A DNA stretch of 64,000 nucleotides from Bacillus sp. ISL-55 (lineage in GTDB: Bacteria; Bacillota; Bacilli; Bacillales; Cytobacillaceae): positions 55,460 to 119,459 of the forward strand of contig NZ_JAGGQU010000023.1 in NCBI RefSeq assembly GCF_018613155.1, in the 5' to 3' direction. Position numbers and translations under genes: made by a program. The notes beneath the pieces are model-generated. The model did not search any database. It worked only from the letters and a program-made list of their open reading frames with translations, and was not told the origin of the DNA. This document shows positions 8,492-17,526 of the stretch, piece by piece; position 1 is the first letter of the stretch, and each line of letters opens with the position of its first letter.

Positions 8492-9832
8492 CTATTCTTT
8501 CAACCCATATTGGTCGATTTTCCGATAAAGGTTCCGGACGCTGATGCCGAGCACGTCGGCCGCCTTTGTTTTGTTCCAGTTCATCTGCTTCAGGGCGTTT
8601 TCGATGTGTACTTTTTCGACTTCTTCCAAAGAGCATAGTGGAGAAAGCCGAACTTCTGTCTCAGCCTTTGTTTTACCAGCATGAGGCAATAACAAATCCT
8701 CAGCTCCGATCATGCTTCCTTTGGATAACAGAACGCCGCGTTCAATCAGGTGGCTTAGCTCACGAACATTTCCCGGAAAATCGTAATCTTCAAGTGCAGC
8801 GATAGCTTCGCTCGATAGCCGCTTCGACGGGTCTTTCGTTTTCCTGATGAAGTGCTCAATCAATGCGGGCAAGTCACCCTTCCGATCACGCAGCGGCGGA
8901 ATCGTCAGCTTGACGACATTCAAACGGTAATATAAATCCTCGCGGAAACGCCCCTCGGCTACTTCTTTTTCCATATCTCGATTTGTGGCGGCAACAACGC
9001 GGACACTAACATGCCGTTCCCTGACATCGCCGACCCGACGGAATTCCCCGGTCTCGAGGAAACGAAGCAATTTCACCTGAAGCGCCAGCGGCATTTCGCC
9101 CAACTCATCCAAAAATAGTGTGCCGCCTTTCGCTGCTTCGACCAGACCTTTTTTATCCTGGCTCGCCCCGGTAAAAGCACCGCGGGCATGGCCGAACAGC
9201 TCACTTTCGAGCAAGTGCTCGGGCAGCGCACCAGAGTTGACCGGCACGAATGGTTCTTCTGCACGGAAGCTCCAGTAATGAAGCGCTTTTGCAAACAGCT
9301 CCTTGCCGGTGCCGCTTTCGCCCTCGATCAAAACGGGTACATCGCTGTCAGCAATCCGACGCGTCATCTCTATCACTTCTTTAAAATTGCCGCTATCACC
9401 AATGATATTGAAGCCATTATGTTGAGCGATGATTTTTTTCATAGAGTCGTTCTTTTCTTTCAGTACTTTATTTTCCGCAGCCTTCCCAATCGTCAGCTCC
9501 AATTCTGATAGATTATAAGGCTTGGTAATATAATCAAAAGCGCCAACCTTCATGGCTTCAATCGCGGTATCTATCGTTCCATGCCCGGTCAGGATCAGCA
9601 CCTCGATATCCGGCTGGACTTTCTTCGTTTCTTTTAAAAGCTCGATCCCGTCCATACCAGGCAGTCGGATATCATAGACACCGATGTCGTATTCATTCTT
9701 TTTCACAAGTTCAAGGGCATCTTCGGCCGTGCCAGCGCTATCCACGTCAAATCCTTTACGCTTCAGCCTTCTGACCAAAAGCTCAAGCAAATCCTGTTCA
9801 TCGTCAACGACTAACAATCTTGTTGCTGACAT
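8492..9832 (-). CDS. NtrC-family sigma-54-dependent response regulator
   Basis: The protein has a receiver domain (phospho-acceptor D54 in [10 protein letters not shown]), an AAA+ ATPase core (Walker A GESGTGKE) with the sigma-54 contact loop GAFTGA, and a Fis-type helix-turn-helix at the C-terminus. I chose the ATG at 9832 (446 aa) because it follows GGAGGTGGG and begins directly with the receiver domain; a longer frame runs to 9916. It overlaps the kinase gene by 29 nt, so the two are paired. Phosphorylated family members bind enhancers and open sigma-54 promoters; the nearest such promoter is at 6939-6955. Confidence 0.9.
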   Translation of the reverse strand: MSATRLLVVDDEQDLLELLVRRLKRKGFDVDSAGTAEDALELVKKNEYDIGVYDIRLPGMDGIELLKETKKVQPDIEVLILTGHGTIDTAIEAMKVGAFDYITKPYNLSELELTIGKAAENKVLKEKNDSMKKIIAQHNGFNIIGDSGNFKEVIEMTRRIADSDVPVLIEGESGTGKELFAKALHYWSFRAEEPFVPVNSGALPEHLLESELFGHARGAFTGASQDKKGLVEAAKGGTLFLDELGEMPLALQVKLLRFLETGEFRRVGDVRERHVSVRVVAATNRDMEKEVAEGRFREDLYYRLNVVKLTIPPLRDRKGDLPALIEHFIRKTKDPSKRLSSEAIAALEDYDFPGNVRELSHLIERGVLLSKGSMIGAEDLLLPHAGKTKAETEVRLSPLCSLEEVEKVHIENALKQMNWNKTKAADVLGISVRNLYRKIDQYGLKE

Positions 9833-11996
9833 CGTAGCCCACCTCCATTGTTTCTTGTGCTGAGTTTCCATAGCCATCTGTAACTTCAGATTTCCCCGCC
9901 TTATTTTCCACGACATGCCCGGACTTCACCGAACGCTCAGCGGGCAGCTGGATTTCTACAGTCGTTCCTTCAGACGGCTTGCTGTCAATCGTAATTGACC
10001 CGCCGAACTGCTGGATGATGCCGTAACATACTGACAAGCCAAGGCCGGTTCCTTTGCCGATTGGCTTCGTCGTAAAGAATGGGTCGAACAGTTTATCCAT
10101 CGCTTCGGCAGGGATGCCATGGCCACTGTCTTTGACTTTGATCGATACCACTTCTCCATTGGTTTCTGAAGCAGAAACAACTAACCTTCCTTCGCTCTCC
10201 ATTGCATCGACTGCGTTATTGATCAGGTTGACGATGACCTGCATGAGTTTAAGGCCGTCCCCATTCACAGCCGGCAGTCCTTCAGCGACATGAAGTTCAA
10301 GCTGGATCCGCTGCTTTTTCAGCTGATGCTCGACTAGGCTGACGCTATTTTCGATGATTTCCTTCACCCGGATTTGGTCCTCTGTCCAATCATTCTTCCG
10401 GGAAAAATTAAGCAGGTTTCCAGTAATCCGTTTGCAGCGCTCGGTATTTTCCTTGATTTTACGAAGATAATGCTCCATTTCGTCCTCATCGAGATCCTCG
10501 TCGCCTGCCTGGATTCTGTCAATTAAATCCTCTGCGTAAACATTGATTGTTGCCAGCGGATTGTTGACTTCGTGGGCGAAGCTCGATGCCATGATGCCAA
10601 GCGCGCTCAGTTTATCGGTTTGGATCATCGTTTCTTCCATTTGTTTTTGCTCGGTGATATCCTCGAGCACGACGAGGAATTCACCTTCTTCCTCGATGGC
10701 GTGGTTAAGCGGGAACACTCTGTGCCGGAAGATACGCTCGCCATTCGCACCGTCCTTGAACTTCATGACTTCGTCGGCAATTTTATCAAGATCCGGACAG
10801 GTAATCGGACAATTCAGGCAAGGAGCATTTTCCCCGCCAATCACTGCGTAACAAGGCAGTGTTAACCGATCCTCCTTCAGCCACCCTTTTAAAATTGGGT
10901 TCATCCAGGTAATCCGGTACTCTTTGGTCACGAGCGCGAGACCGGCACCAATTCCGTTGACAACGACATCAAGCCTTTCCTTCTCCTGCTCGAGCAGTCT
11001 TGATTTTTCCAGCAGCTCCTTACTCATATCATTGAAGGAGTCGGCCAGTTTCCCCAACTCATCGGTCCGTCTCATCATGACTGGTTTGATCTTCCGGCCT
11101 TGCTTCAAATTGTTCATTTCCCTGTCGATTGAAACAATTGGCCTGGTAAAATAAAGCCCTGCCCAGACGCTGATCAAGCTGACTGTCAAAATCAGCAAGG
11201 CGACTGCTCCTATGCCGCTTTGCAGCATTCTGTTGATTGGGGCAAAAGCCGTGGTTTTCGGCTGCTCCATCACCAGCACCCAGTTTAAATCTTCAATCTC
11301 AGCCGTTACACCAAGCTCATCCTGGCTTCCTGACGTCTGTTTTTGCCAGAGCTTGCTGTAATCCTGGTGGGCGATTACCCGGTCTTTATCATCGATTAAG
11401 TATATATATGAAGAGTGGTCCTGGCGCATTGACGAGATTTTCCCGATTATTTTCTGAAGCTGGACAACCACCCCGATTGCTTTTTTCGATTCATCTTCGT
11501 AAAAAGGGATCGCCAATTTCATAACAGGCTGGCCGTACTGATTGAACTCTACCTGACCGTAGACCCTGTCAAGCGTCTGAAGCTGGAACCACATTTCATC
11601 CGTGAACCACCGCTCGTTATCCCCGGCAATGTTGAGCCCGTATCGCGACACCCTTTTTTCCACGAAGCCTTTATCATCGGCAATGATGACCTCCTCGACT
11701 GATTCGCTTTGCTGCAGAAGCTCATATAATGCGCTTTGTTTTTCATTTAATAGATTAAGAGATGCGAGGACATGAATTCGCTGAAATGTCTGGCTGAATT
11801 CATAATCGATTTCACGGGATAGATTTTCGAGCACCAGATGCTGTTTTTCCAGAATCCTTGTTTCCAGATCCGATTTTACAAAAGAGTAGTAAAATAAGCT
11901 GATCAGCAGCAACGGAATCGTCGACATGACTACACCGAATACGAGGACCTTGTTGCGGATTGTCTGCGAATGCATGATATCAATCAGTGCTCTCAT
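9804..11996 (-). CDS. Membrane sensor histidine kinase with Cache, HAMP, Cys-rich PAS domains
   Basis: The 730-residue kinase has a membrane helix (about 17-39), an extracellular Cache-like region (40-255), a second helix (260-282), HAMP (to 340), PAS (345-450), HisKA with H475 in FAHEVNNP, and a C-terminal HATPase domain (GxGxG as GKGTGLGL). The PAS domain carries C382, C393, C396 and C400, a spacing that could bind metal or an iron-sulfur cluster. Start and stop overlap the binding-protein and regulator genes (4 nt ATGA and 29 nt). It probably senses an external ligand presented by the adjacent binding protein. Confidence 0.9.
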   Translation of the reverse strand: MRALIDIMHSQTIRNKVLVFGVVMSTIPLLLISLFYYSFVKSDLETRILEKQHLVLENLSREIDYEFSQTFQRIHVLASLNLLNEKQSALYELLQQSESVEEVIIADDKGFVEKRVSRYGLNIAGDNERWFTDEMWFQLQTLDRVYGQVEFNQYGQPVMKLAIPFYEDESKKAIGVVVQLQKIIGKISSMRQDHSSYIYLIDDKDRVIAHQDYSKLWQKQTSGSQDELGVTAEIEDLNWVLVMEQPKTTAFAPINRMLQSGIGAVALLILTVSLISVWAGLYFTRPIVSIDREMNNLKQGRKIKPVMMRRTDELGKLADSFNDMSKELLEKSRLLEQEKERLDVVVNGIGAGLALVTKEYRITWMNPILKGWLKEDRLTLPCYAVIGGENAPCLNCPITCPDLDKIADEVMKFKDGANGERIFRHRVFPLNHAIEEEGEFLVVLEDITEQKQMEETMIQTDKLSALGIMASSFAHEVNNPLATINVYAEDLIDRIQAGDEDLDEDEMEHYLRKIKENTERCKRITGNLLNFSRKNDWTEDQIRVKEIIENSVSLVEHQLKKQRIQLELHVAEGLPAVNGDGLKLMQVIVNLINNAVDAMESEGRLVVSASETNGEVVSIKVKDSGHGIPAEAMDKLFDPFFTTKPIGKGTGLGLSVCYGIIQQFGGSITIDSKPSEGTTVEIQLPAERSVKSGHVVENKAGKSEVTDGYGNSAQETMEVGYDVSNKIVSR

Positions 11997-13015
11997 CGCT
12001 TCCTGCCTCCTTGTACTTCAGGGTGAATCAGCTCGGCGATATGCAGCAAATCCTGATTAATGGTGACTCCAAGCGAGTCCTTCGTCTGCTGGTTAACGAC
12101 AAAACGAATGCCATCGGGCAGTTCGACAGGCAATTCCCCCGGCTTGTTTCCCTGAAGAATCAGGCTGACAAACCTTGATGCCTGGTAGCCCTGCGAATAA
12201 AAGCTGGACCCGTAGCTCGCAAGCAACCCTTTTTTCGCTTCAAAATCATACAATCCCATAGCCGGGATTTTTTTCTCCTCAGTCAGCTTCACAATCTCAT
12301 CTGTAAGAGATTCAATCCTGAAGCTTGGCAGGACGAGGATTGCTTCTCCATCATCAGCCGTTTTCCATAGAGTATCGAGGCATTCCTTCGAGCTTGCATC
12401 GCATGGGGAAATCGTTATCCCCAGTTCCCTGGCTGCCACACTCGTTTCTTCAAGGCTCAATTTGCTGACATCAATCATGCTGTCATAAATAACATGCACC
12501 CTGTCAATAGCGGGAACAAGTGATGTTAGCATCTCGAGGCGCTTGCCCGAGATACTTGCATGATAGTTGTTGATACCGGTAAAAAGTCCTCCTGGTGATT
12601 TGTAATCTTTGATCAACCCAAGTTCCTTTGGTGCAGCAAGACCTGCAAATACTACCGGGATTTCAATGCTTTTCTCATCCATTTTTGCTTTCAGCCGCTG
12701 GGTTTCAATCCCGCCAAGCGTAACAATTAAATCAGGCTTTTTATCAAGCATCTGATGAATTTGCTTGTCAATCAGCACCTCATCATCATGCGCATTCATG
12801 ACTGTAAAATTAACTTCCTTAGTGCTATATCCGAGATCCTTTAATCCCGCCTCAAGGCCAGTGAACTTCTCATAACGGTTTTCGCCGATCATCAGGACGC
12901 CAATTTCTGCCGGCTCCTCTGCCCTGACTCCAAAAAAAGCATATATAATAGCCGAAATCGCAATCGTTGTCAGAAAAAAGAAATACCACTTTGTTTTCAA
13001 AGCCTGCGCCCCCAA
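11993..13015 (-). CDS. Periplasmic-type ABC substrate-binding protein, orphan
   Basis: The 340-residue protein has an N-terminal membrane anchor or signal (about residues 9-28) and two Rossmann-like lobes typical of the ABC_sub_bind family (IGVLMIGENRY, LIVTLGGIETQ, PVVFAGLAAP, YDSMIDVSKLS). No permease or ATPase gene adjoins it. Instead it overlaps the sensor kinase by 4 nt, implying it works as the ligand-binding part of a three-component sensor. The ligand cannot be told from sequence; an oxyanion used by the downstream reductase is a hypothesis. Confidence 0.8.
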   Translation of the reverse strand: MGAQALKTKWYFFFLTTIAISAIIYAFFGVRAEEPAEIGVLMIGENRYEKFTGLEAGLKDLGYSTKEVNFTVMNAHDDEVLIDKQIHQMLDKKPDLIVTLGGIETQRLKAKMDEKSIEIPVVFAGLAAPKELGLIKDYKSPGGLFTGINNYHASISGKRLEMLTSLVPAIDRVHVIYDSMIDVSKLSLEETSVAARELGITISPCDASSKECLDTLWKTADDGEAILVLPSFRIESLTDEIVKLTEEKKIPAMGLYDFEAKKGLLASYGSSFYSQGYQASRFVSLILQGNKPGELPVELPDGIRFVVNQQTKDSLGVTINQDLLHIAELIHPEVQGGRKR

Positions 13016-13087
13016 TTCCAGTATTCACTTCCACTATAACGGAAAAAGTAACGTAGCCATCTTGCAAAAAAGGATAATTTTATGAAC

Positions 13088-13212
13088 GTGTAGAACAAAA
13101 AGCGCAAGCGCCTTGGTCAGCCCCGACAAGCGCTGGAGGGCCTGACAGTGAAGTCGTTCTTTGACTTCATTGGCAGGACCGAAGCGTCTCGAGGGGCTAG
13201 GCGCTGGAGCTG
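13088..13212 (+). repeat. Dispersed GC-rich intergenic element, copy 2
   Basis: This copy contains GCGCAAGCGCC, CAGCCCCGACAAGCGCTGG and GAAGTCGTTCTTTGACTTCA, and is near-identical to the reverse of positions 1-130. It sits in the 290-bp gap upstream of the binding-protein gene. Confidence 0.75.
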
Positions 13213-13306
13213 GATTAAGAAAACAATTTATAGTTATCCACAACGAAAATATTTATTATTTCCTTACAATAAAAAAGGCCCCCTCATTTAGAGGAGAACC
13301 TGAGTC

Positions 13307-14209
13307 TTAATCTTCTTTTCGTTCCACTGCATGGCCGCCAAATTCGTTTCTTAGTGCAGCGACGACTTTTCCTGTGAATGTATCGTCTTCAAGTGAGCGG
13401 TAGCGCATCATTAATGACAGTGCGATGACTGGTGCTGCTGTTTGCAGGTCCAGTGCGGTTTCGACTGTCCATTTCCCTTCGCCCGATGAATGCATGACGC
13501 CTTTGATGCTTTCAAGCTTTGGCTCTTTAGAGAACGCATTTTCCATCAATTCCATCAGCCAGCTGCGGATAACGGAACCGTGGTTCCATACGCGGGAAAC
13601 TTCTTTATAGTCATAATCAAACGGGCTTTTTTCAAGGATTTCGAACCCTTCAGCAATTGCCTGCATCATGCCATACTCGATTCCGTTGTGTACCATTTTC
13701 AAGAAGTGGCCGCTTCCAACCTTACCTGTGTAGAGGTAGCCTTTTTCGATTGAAATGTCCTTGAAGATAGGTTCTACATGTGCGAAAACTTCCGCATCGC
13801 CGCCGATCATCGTGCAGGCACCGTTACGAGCGCCTTCCATACCGCCGCTTGTTCCGACATCCATGAATTGAATGCCTGCTGCTGAAAGCTTTTCTGCACG
13901 TCGTAGTGTGTCCTTGTAATTTGAATTTCCGCCATCGATCAGGATGTCGCCCTCTTCAAGAAAAGGCGTGAACTTTTCAATTACCTGGTCGATCAGGTCT
14001 CCAGCAGGGATCATCAGCCAAATCACACGTGGTTTTGGCAGCATGTCCACCATCGTTTTATAATCTGCAGCAATCTCAGCACCTTCTGATTTAATTTTCT
14101 GCATTGCTTCCTCATTAATATCGTTCGCCACAACCTCATGGCCATTTTCCATTAAATTCAATACCAAATTATAGCCCATTTTGCCAAGGCCAACCATTCC
14201 TAGTTTCAC
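13307..14209 (-). CDS. gnd: 6-phosphogluconate dehydrogenase, decarboxylating, short type
   Basis: The 300-residue protein has an N-terminal Rossmann fold (GLGKMGYNL), the GGNSNYKDT substrate loop, the active-site segment GTSGGMEGARNGACTMIGG, and the catalytic Lys region HFLKMVHNGIEYGMMQ. It is the short, often NAD-preferring form (about 300 residues, against 470 for the classical enzyme). It oxidises 6-phosphogluconate to ribulose 5-phosphate. The RpiR-type regulator next door is on the same strand and may control sugar-phosphate genes. Confidence 0.92.
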   Translation of the reverse strand: MKLGMVGLGKMGYNLVLNLMENGHEVVANDINEEAMQKIKSEGAEIAADYKTMVDMLPKPRVIWLMIPAGDLIDQVIEKFTPFLEEGDILIDGGNSNYKDTLRRAEKLSAAGIQFMDVGTSGGMEGARNGACTMIGGDAEVFAHVEPIFKDISIEKGYLYTGKVGSGHFLKMVHNGIEYGMMQAIAEGFEILEKSPFDYDYKEVSRVWNHGSVIRSWLMELMENAFSKEPKLESIKGVMHSSGEGKWTVETALDLQTAAPVIALSLMMRYRSLEDDTFTGKVVAALRNEFGGHAVERKED

Positions 14210-14347
14210 GTAGATGCACTCCTTTTTTTGTAAAAAATGCTTTTCGCATTTATTGTTGGTTTTTCGAACAGTTTAAGAACTTTATACAAAGATAATATCA
14301 AATAAATTTTCATATGTATATTAAAAACAAGAAAATAATTTTCAAAA

Positions 14348-15208
14348 CTAATATCTTTTTATCGAAATGGCTTCCCGGATTTTCTGCAAGTTATCAAGAG
14401 TTTGCTCCTGCCTTCGTACTGAAACCGCTACATGAAGGACATCAATCAGACTTAATTGAACCAGCCTTGATGCTAATGCCTCAGATCGGAAAAGCGTTTC
14501 GCGTGAGGTCGTGTACAAAACGTAATCCGCCTCCTTGGATAAAGGAGATTTAAAGTGACTTGTGATGGCGATTGTCGCTGCTCCATTAGCTTTTGCAATT
14601 CTCAGTGCTTCTATGACATCTTTATTGCTGCCGCTATGTGAAATACCAACGGCCGCCTGTCCAGGACCGAGAAGCGCAGCAGAAATGATTTGCTGGTGTC
14701 CGTCACTGTGGGCATTGCAATGGATGCCTGTCCGCAGAAATTTATGATAGGCATCGAGTGCGATTGCCGACGAACCACCTGATCCGTAAAAGTCAATCCT
14801 TGTCGCCTTTGCAAGCACATCAATAATGCTTTCAAGAACCTTTTCATCCAGAAGATTGAGCGTTCCTTTCATTGCCTCGATATGCCCGGCAAACACCTTT
14901 TCTGCAAGAGTAACAACTTGATCTTCTTCCTTAATTTCTTCATGGATATTCTTGATCGGTTCCACAACTTCACTCGCCAGGGCAATTTTAAAAGCTTGAT
15001 AACCCCTGAATCCCAGCCTTTTGCAAAAACGGAAAATGGTTGCCTCCGCGACAGATGCATTCTCCGAAAACTCGGTGATTGATAAATGGATGATCTCCTT
15101 CGGGTTGGTCAATATATAATCCGCTACCGCCTTCTCCTTCGAGGAAAGCGACGAATAGATAGCTTTAATCTTAACGATGACATTTTGCCCATTTAACTCA
15201 CTGGCCAT
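14348..15208 (-). CDS. RpiR/MurR-family transcriptional regulator
   Basis: The 286-residue protein has an N-terminal helix-turn-helix (NASVAEATIFRFCKRLGF) and a C-terminal SIS sugar-phosphate-binding domain (YGSGGSSAIALDAYHKF, GISHSGSNKDVIEALRIAK). Family members respond to phosphosugars. It lies 139 nt upstream of gnd on the same strand, suggesting control of the pentose phosphate branch or its own gene. Confidence 0.88.
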   Translation of the reverse strand: MASELNGQNVIVKIKAIYSSLSSKEKAVADYILTNPKEIIHLSITEFSENASVAEATIFRFCKRLGFRGYQAFKIALASEVVEPIKNIHEEIKEEDQVVTLAEKVFAGHIEAMKGTLNLLDEKVLESIIDVLAKATRIDFYGSGGSSAIALDAYHKFLRTGIHCNAHSDGHQQIISAALLGPGQAAVGISHSGSNKDVIEALRIAKANGAATIAITSHFKSPLSKEADYVLYTTSRETLFRSEALASRLVQLSLIDVLHVAVSVRRQEQTLDNLQKIREAISIKRY

Positions 15209-15330
15209 TCTATTGACTCCTTTTATTAGTCTTTATGACGGTGAATTTCAGTCTTATTGGTTGAGGGTGAAATTTTTTTTCATTTCTTTTATAAAAATAG
15301 GGCCAAACTCGTGTTCAGCCCGCTTCATTG

Positions 15331-16080
15331 TTAATCCTGTTCCGTCAAAATGACCGGACCATCTTTGGTGATCGCAATAGTATGTTCATACTGTGCGGAC
15401 AGCTTTCCGTCCACTGTTCTTGCTGTCCAGCCGTTAGAATCCATCTTCGTTTTCCATTCGCCGATATTCACCATTGGCTCAATAGTGAAAACCATTCCTT
15501 CCTTCAGCCTTGGCCCTTTGCCTGGCAGTCCATAGTGCGGGATATCAGGCTTTTCATGAATCACCGAGCCGATGCCGTGGCCAATAAATTCACGGACAAC
15601 CGAAAATCCTTCTCCCTCGACATATGACTGAATCGCATGGCCAATATCGCCTACCCGATTTCCAGGTACGGAGGCTGCAATGCCGCGATACAATGCCTCT
15701 TTTGTCACTTCAAGCAGCTTTTGTGATTGTTCGCTCACATTTCCAACAGCGTAGCTCCAAGCAGAATCAGCCAGCGCTCCATTCAGGTTTACGACCATAT
15801 CGATTGTGACAATATCGCCATCGTTCAGCGCCTCTTTTCGAGGAAAGCCGTGGCACACCTCATCATTGATGCTGGCGCATGTTGCATATTGATAATTACG
15901 GTAGCCATTTTGCTCTGGAGTGGCTCCGTGTTTTTTTAAATAATCCTCGACAAACTGGTCGATTTTCCAGGTGGTTACCCCCGGCTTGATCAATTTGCGC
16001 AACTCTTTATGCACGGAAGCGAGCAGCTCGCCCGCTGCCTTCATATTTTCAATCTCACGTGCCGATTTTAAAACAATCAT
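15331..16080 (-). CDS. map: Type I methionine aminopeptidase
   Basis: The 249-residue enzyme has the metal ligands of the family (Asp in TIDMVVNLNG, Asp in ALADSAWSY, His in GHGIGSVIHE, Glu in FTIEPMV, Glu in YEHTIA) and removes initiator methionine. I chose the ATG at 16080 because GGGGAGATG precedes it; the upstream in-frame ATG at 16101 has that ribosome site inside the coding sequence. The length matches the second Bacillus MAP (YflG type). It is isolated from the ribosomal-protein operon where the primary map gene lies. Confidence 0.9.
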   Translation of the reverse strand: MIVLKSAREIENMKAAGELLASVHKELRKLIKPGVTTWKIDQFVEDYLKKHGATPEQNGYRNYQYATCASINDEVCHGFPRKEALNDGDIVTIDMVVNLNGALADSAWSYAVGNVSEQSQKLLEVTKEALYRGIAASVPGNRVGDIGHAIQSYVEGEGFSVVREFIGHGIGSVIHEKPDIPHYGLPGKGPRLKEGMVFTIEPMVNIGEWKTKMDSNGWTARTVDGKLSAQYEHTIAITKDGPVILTEQD

Positions 16081-16249
16081 TCCGTCATCTCCCCGAATCA
16101 ATTCAATTCTATATTATCTTATATGAATAAATTCGCAAAATGAACCGGTTCACCGAAGACTATATTGAAAATAGCCTTCGTTTACTGGATTTTATCAAGG
16201 AAATCCGCTTCTCTTGGCATTGAATCCTATAACAAATCTTCGAAGTACT

Positions 16250-16395
16250 TTTTTATAGCGAAAATTTTATTTTTATAGCGAGTTTCTCATTTTTATAGCG
16301 ATTTTCTCATTTTTATAGCGACTTTTTCATTTTTATAGCGAAAATCTCTTTTTTATAGCGAACTGGTATTTCTACGGTTTTTTTTTCCAGTTTTC
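16250..16395 (-). repeat. 20-bp tandem array B
   Basis: Six ATAGCGA motifs occur at exactly 20-bp spacing with T-rich filler (for example GTTTCTCATTTTT). The array ends in AACTGG...CCAGTT, a weaker version of the hairpin in array A. It lies between pfpI-like and map genes, both minus strand, in the same relative orientation as arrays A and C. Confidence 0.8.
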
Positions 16396-16404
16396 ACACA
16401 CAAT

Positions 16405-16437
16405 AAAAAACCCTTCTGCCTCAGCAGAAGGGTTCTC
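16405..16437 (-). terminator. Terminator of the PfpI/DJ-1 gene
   Basis: AACCCTTCTGC and GCAGAAGGGTT form a strong stem just after the gene, with a T run on the minus strand. Confidence 0.85.
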
Positions 16438-16445
16438 CACCAATA

Positions 16446-16961
16446 TTATTCCAACACCTTTAGTGCTTCTCGGTTAAACGCCGGGATATCTTTCGGTTCC
16501 CTGCTGGTCACGAGCTGATTGCAGCAAACGACGACTTCCTTGTCCATATATTTTGCTCCGGCATATTCCATATCCACGCGGATGGACTTATAGCCGGTCG
16601 CTCCTCTGCCTTCGAGCGTTTTCGCGGTAAGCAGCAACTGCGGTCCATGGCAGATGGCGAAGACTGGTTTCTTCTCGGCCATGAATACCTTGGCAAATTG
16701 GACGAATCGCTCGTCTTCACGCAGCTGGTCTGGGGAGAATCCTCCAGGGATGAATAGCGCATCGAAATCTTCCGGCTTGACGTTGTCTATGCTTTCATCA
16801 ATTTTAACCTCGGCCTTTTCCTGTTTTCCCGTTACGGTCTTCCCTTGTTCCTTTTCAATCGTCACTACTTCATGGCCAGCTTCAGTAAAGGCACGTGATG
16901 GCTCAAGATATTCGACATCTTCAAATAAATCGGTTATCAAACAGGCAATTTTTTTACCCAT
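16446..16961 (-). CDS. DJ-1/PfpI family protein (YfkM-like general stress protein)
   Basis: The 171-residue protein has the PfpI fold, with the nucleophile elbow FAICHGPQLL and the Glu-containing DALFIPGG loop. These proteins act as deglycases or chaperones, or have unknown function. I chose the ATG at 16961 (MGKKIACL), preceded by AAAGGAGATG, rather than the upstream in-frame start at 16994. A sigma-B-type promoter lies just upstream (17002-17026), agreeing with the sigma-B control known for YfkM in Bacillus subtilis. Confidence 0.85.
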   Translation of the reverse strand: MGKKIACLITDLFEDVEYLEPSRAFTEAGHEVVTIEKEQGKTVTGKQEKAEVKIDESIDNVKPEDFDALFIPGGFSPDQLREDERFVQFAKVFMAEKKPVFAICHGPQLLLTAKTLEGRGATGYKSIRVDMEYAGAKYMDKEVVVCCNQLVTSREPKDIPAFNREALKVLE

Positions 16962-17001
16962 ACATTCAACATCTCCTTTTTTATAAATCTCCACTATTAA
17001 A

Positions 17002-17026
17002 ATTCCCTGTCCTCAGTTTGTAAAAC
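17002..17026 (-). promoter_or_regulatory. Sigma-B-type promoter of the PfpI gene
   Basis: The minus strand reads GTTTTA, 14 nt, GGGAAT, against the consensus GTTTAA-N12-14-GGGTAT. It points at the gene starting at 16961. Confidence 0.6.
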
Positions 17027-17163
17027 ATCTAATATAAAGTTCCATAATTTAGTATATAAATAAGCAAAAATACCTATCTTATAGCAAATATAAAAAAATC
17101 ATTTTATATTTCCATCATTCAACTATAATTTAATTTAGGACATCAATAGGGAGAGAAGGCACC

Positions 17164-17439
17164 ATGAAATTTAGTTATGTCAATGTAATGGAAGAGGTCG
17201 TTTCCACTCTCGTCAATGTGTTGATGATGAGCCCTGATTACCAGACCTTCTGCAATTGCCAGAAGTGCCGGAATGATATCATAGCCATCAGCCTCAACAC
17301 TCTTCCAAGTCACTACGTCACTACAGAAGATGGCCGGAAGATGGTTTACGAACAACTTAATACCCAGGAAAACAGAGCCTGGATCAATAAAAGAATCATC
17401 AGCGCCATACATCTTGTCGGGAAATACCCGAAGCATTAA
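17164..17439 (+). CDS. comFB: ComFB-like protein
   Basis: The 91-residue protein matches late-competence protein ComFB in size and pattern: an N-terminal NVMEE helix, CNCQKCRNDIIAISLN with three cysteines likely binding zinc, LPSHYV, and a C-terminal INKRIISAIHLV helix. Homologues bind c-di-GMP in some bacteria. In Bacillus subtilis it lies between comFA and comFC; here it stands alone. A large terminator hairpin follows. Confidence 0.8.
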   Translation: MKFSYVNVMEEVVSTLVNVLMMSPDYQTFCNCQKCRNDIIAISLNTLPSHYVTTEDGRKMVYEQLNTQENRAWINKRIISAIHLVGKYPKH

Positions 17440-17475
17440 ACCAGGATTAAGCAATCAGCTTGTCCAATTAAAAAT

Positions 17476-17526
17476 AAAAGCTGCCATTGATCCGGTTAAC
17501 CGGATCAATGGCAGCTTCTTTTTTCT
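17476..17526. terminator. Bidirectional terminator between comFB and treR
   Basis: AAGCTGCCATTGATCCGG and CCGGATCAATGGCAGCTT form a near-perfect long stem followed by T-rich DNA. It serves two converging genes. Confidence 0.9.
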
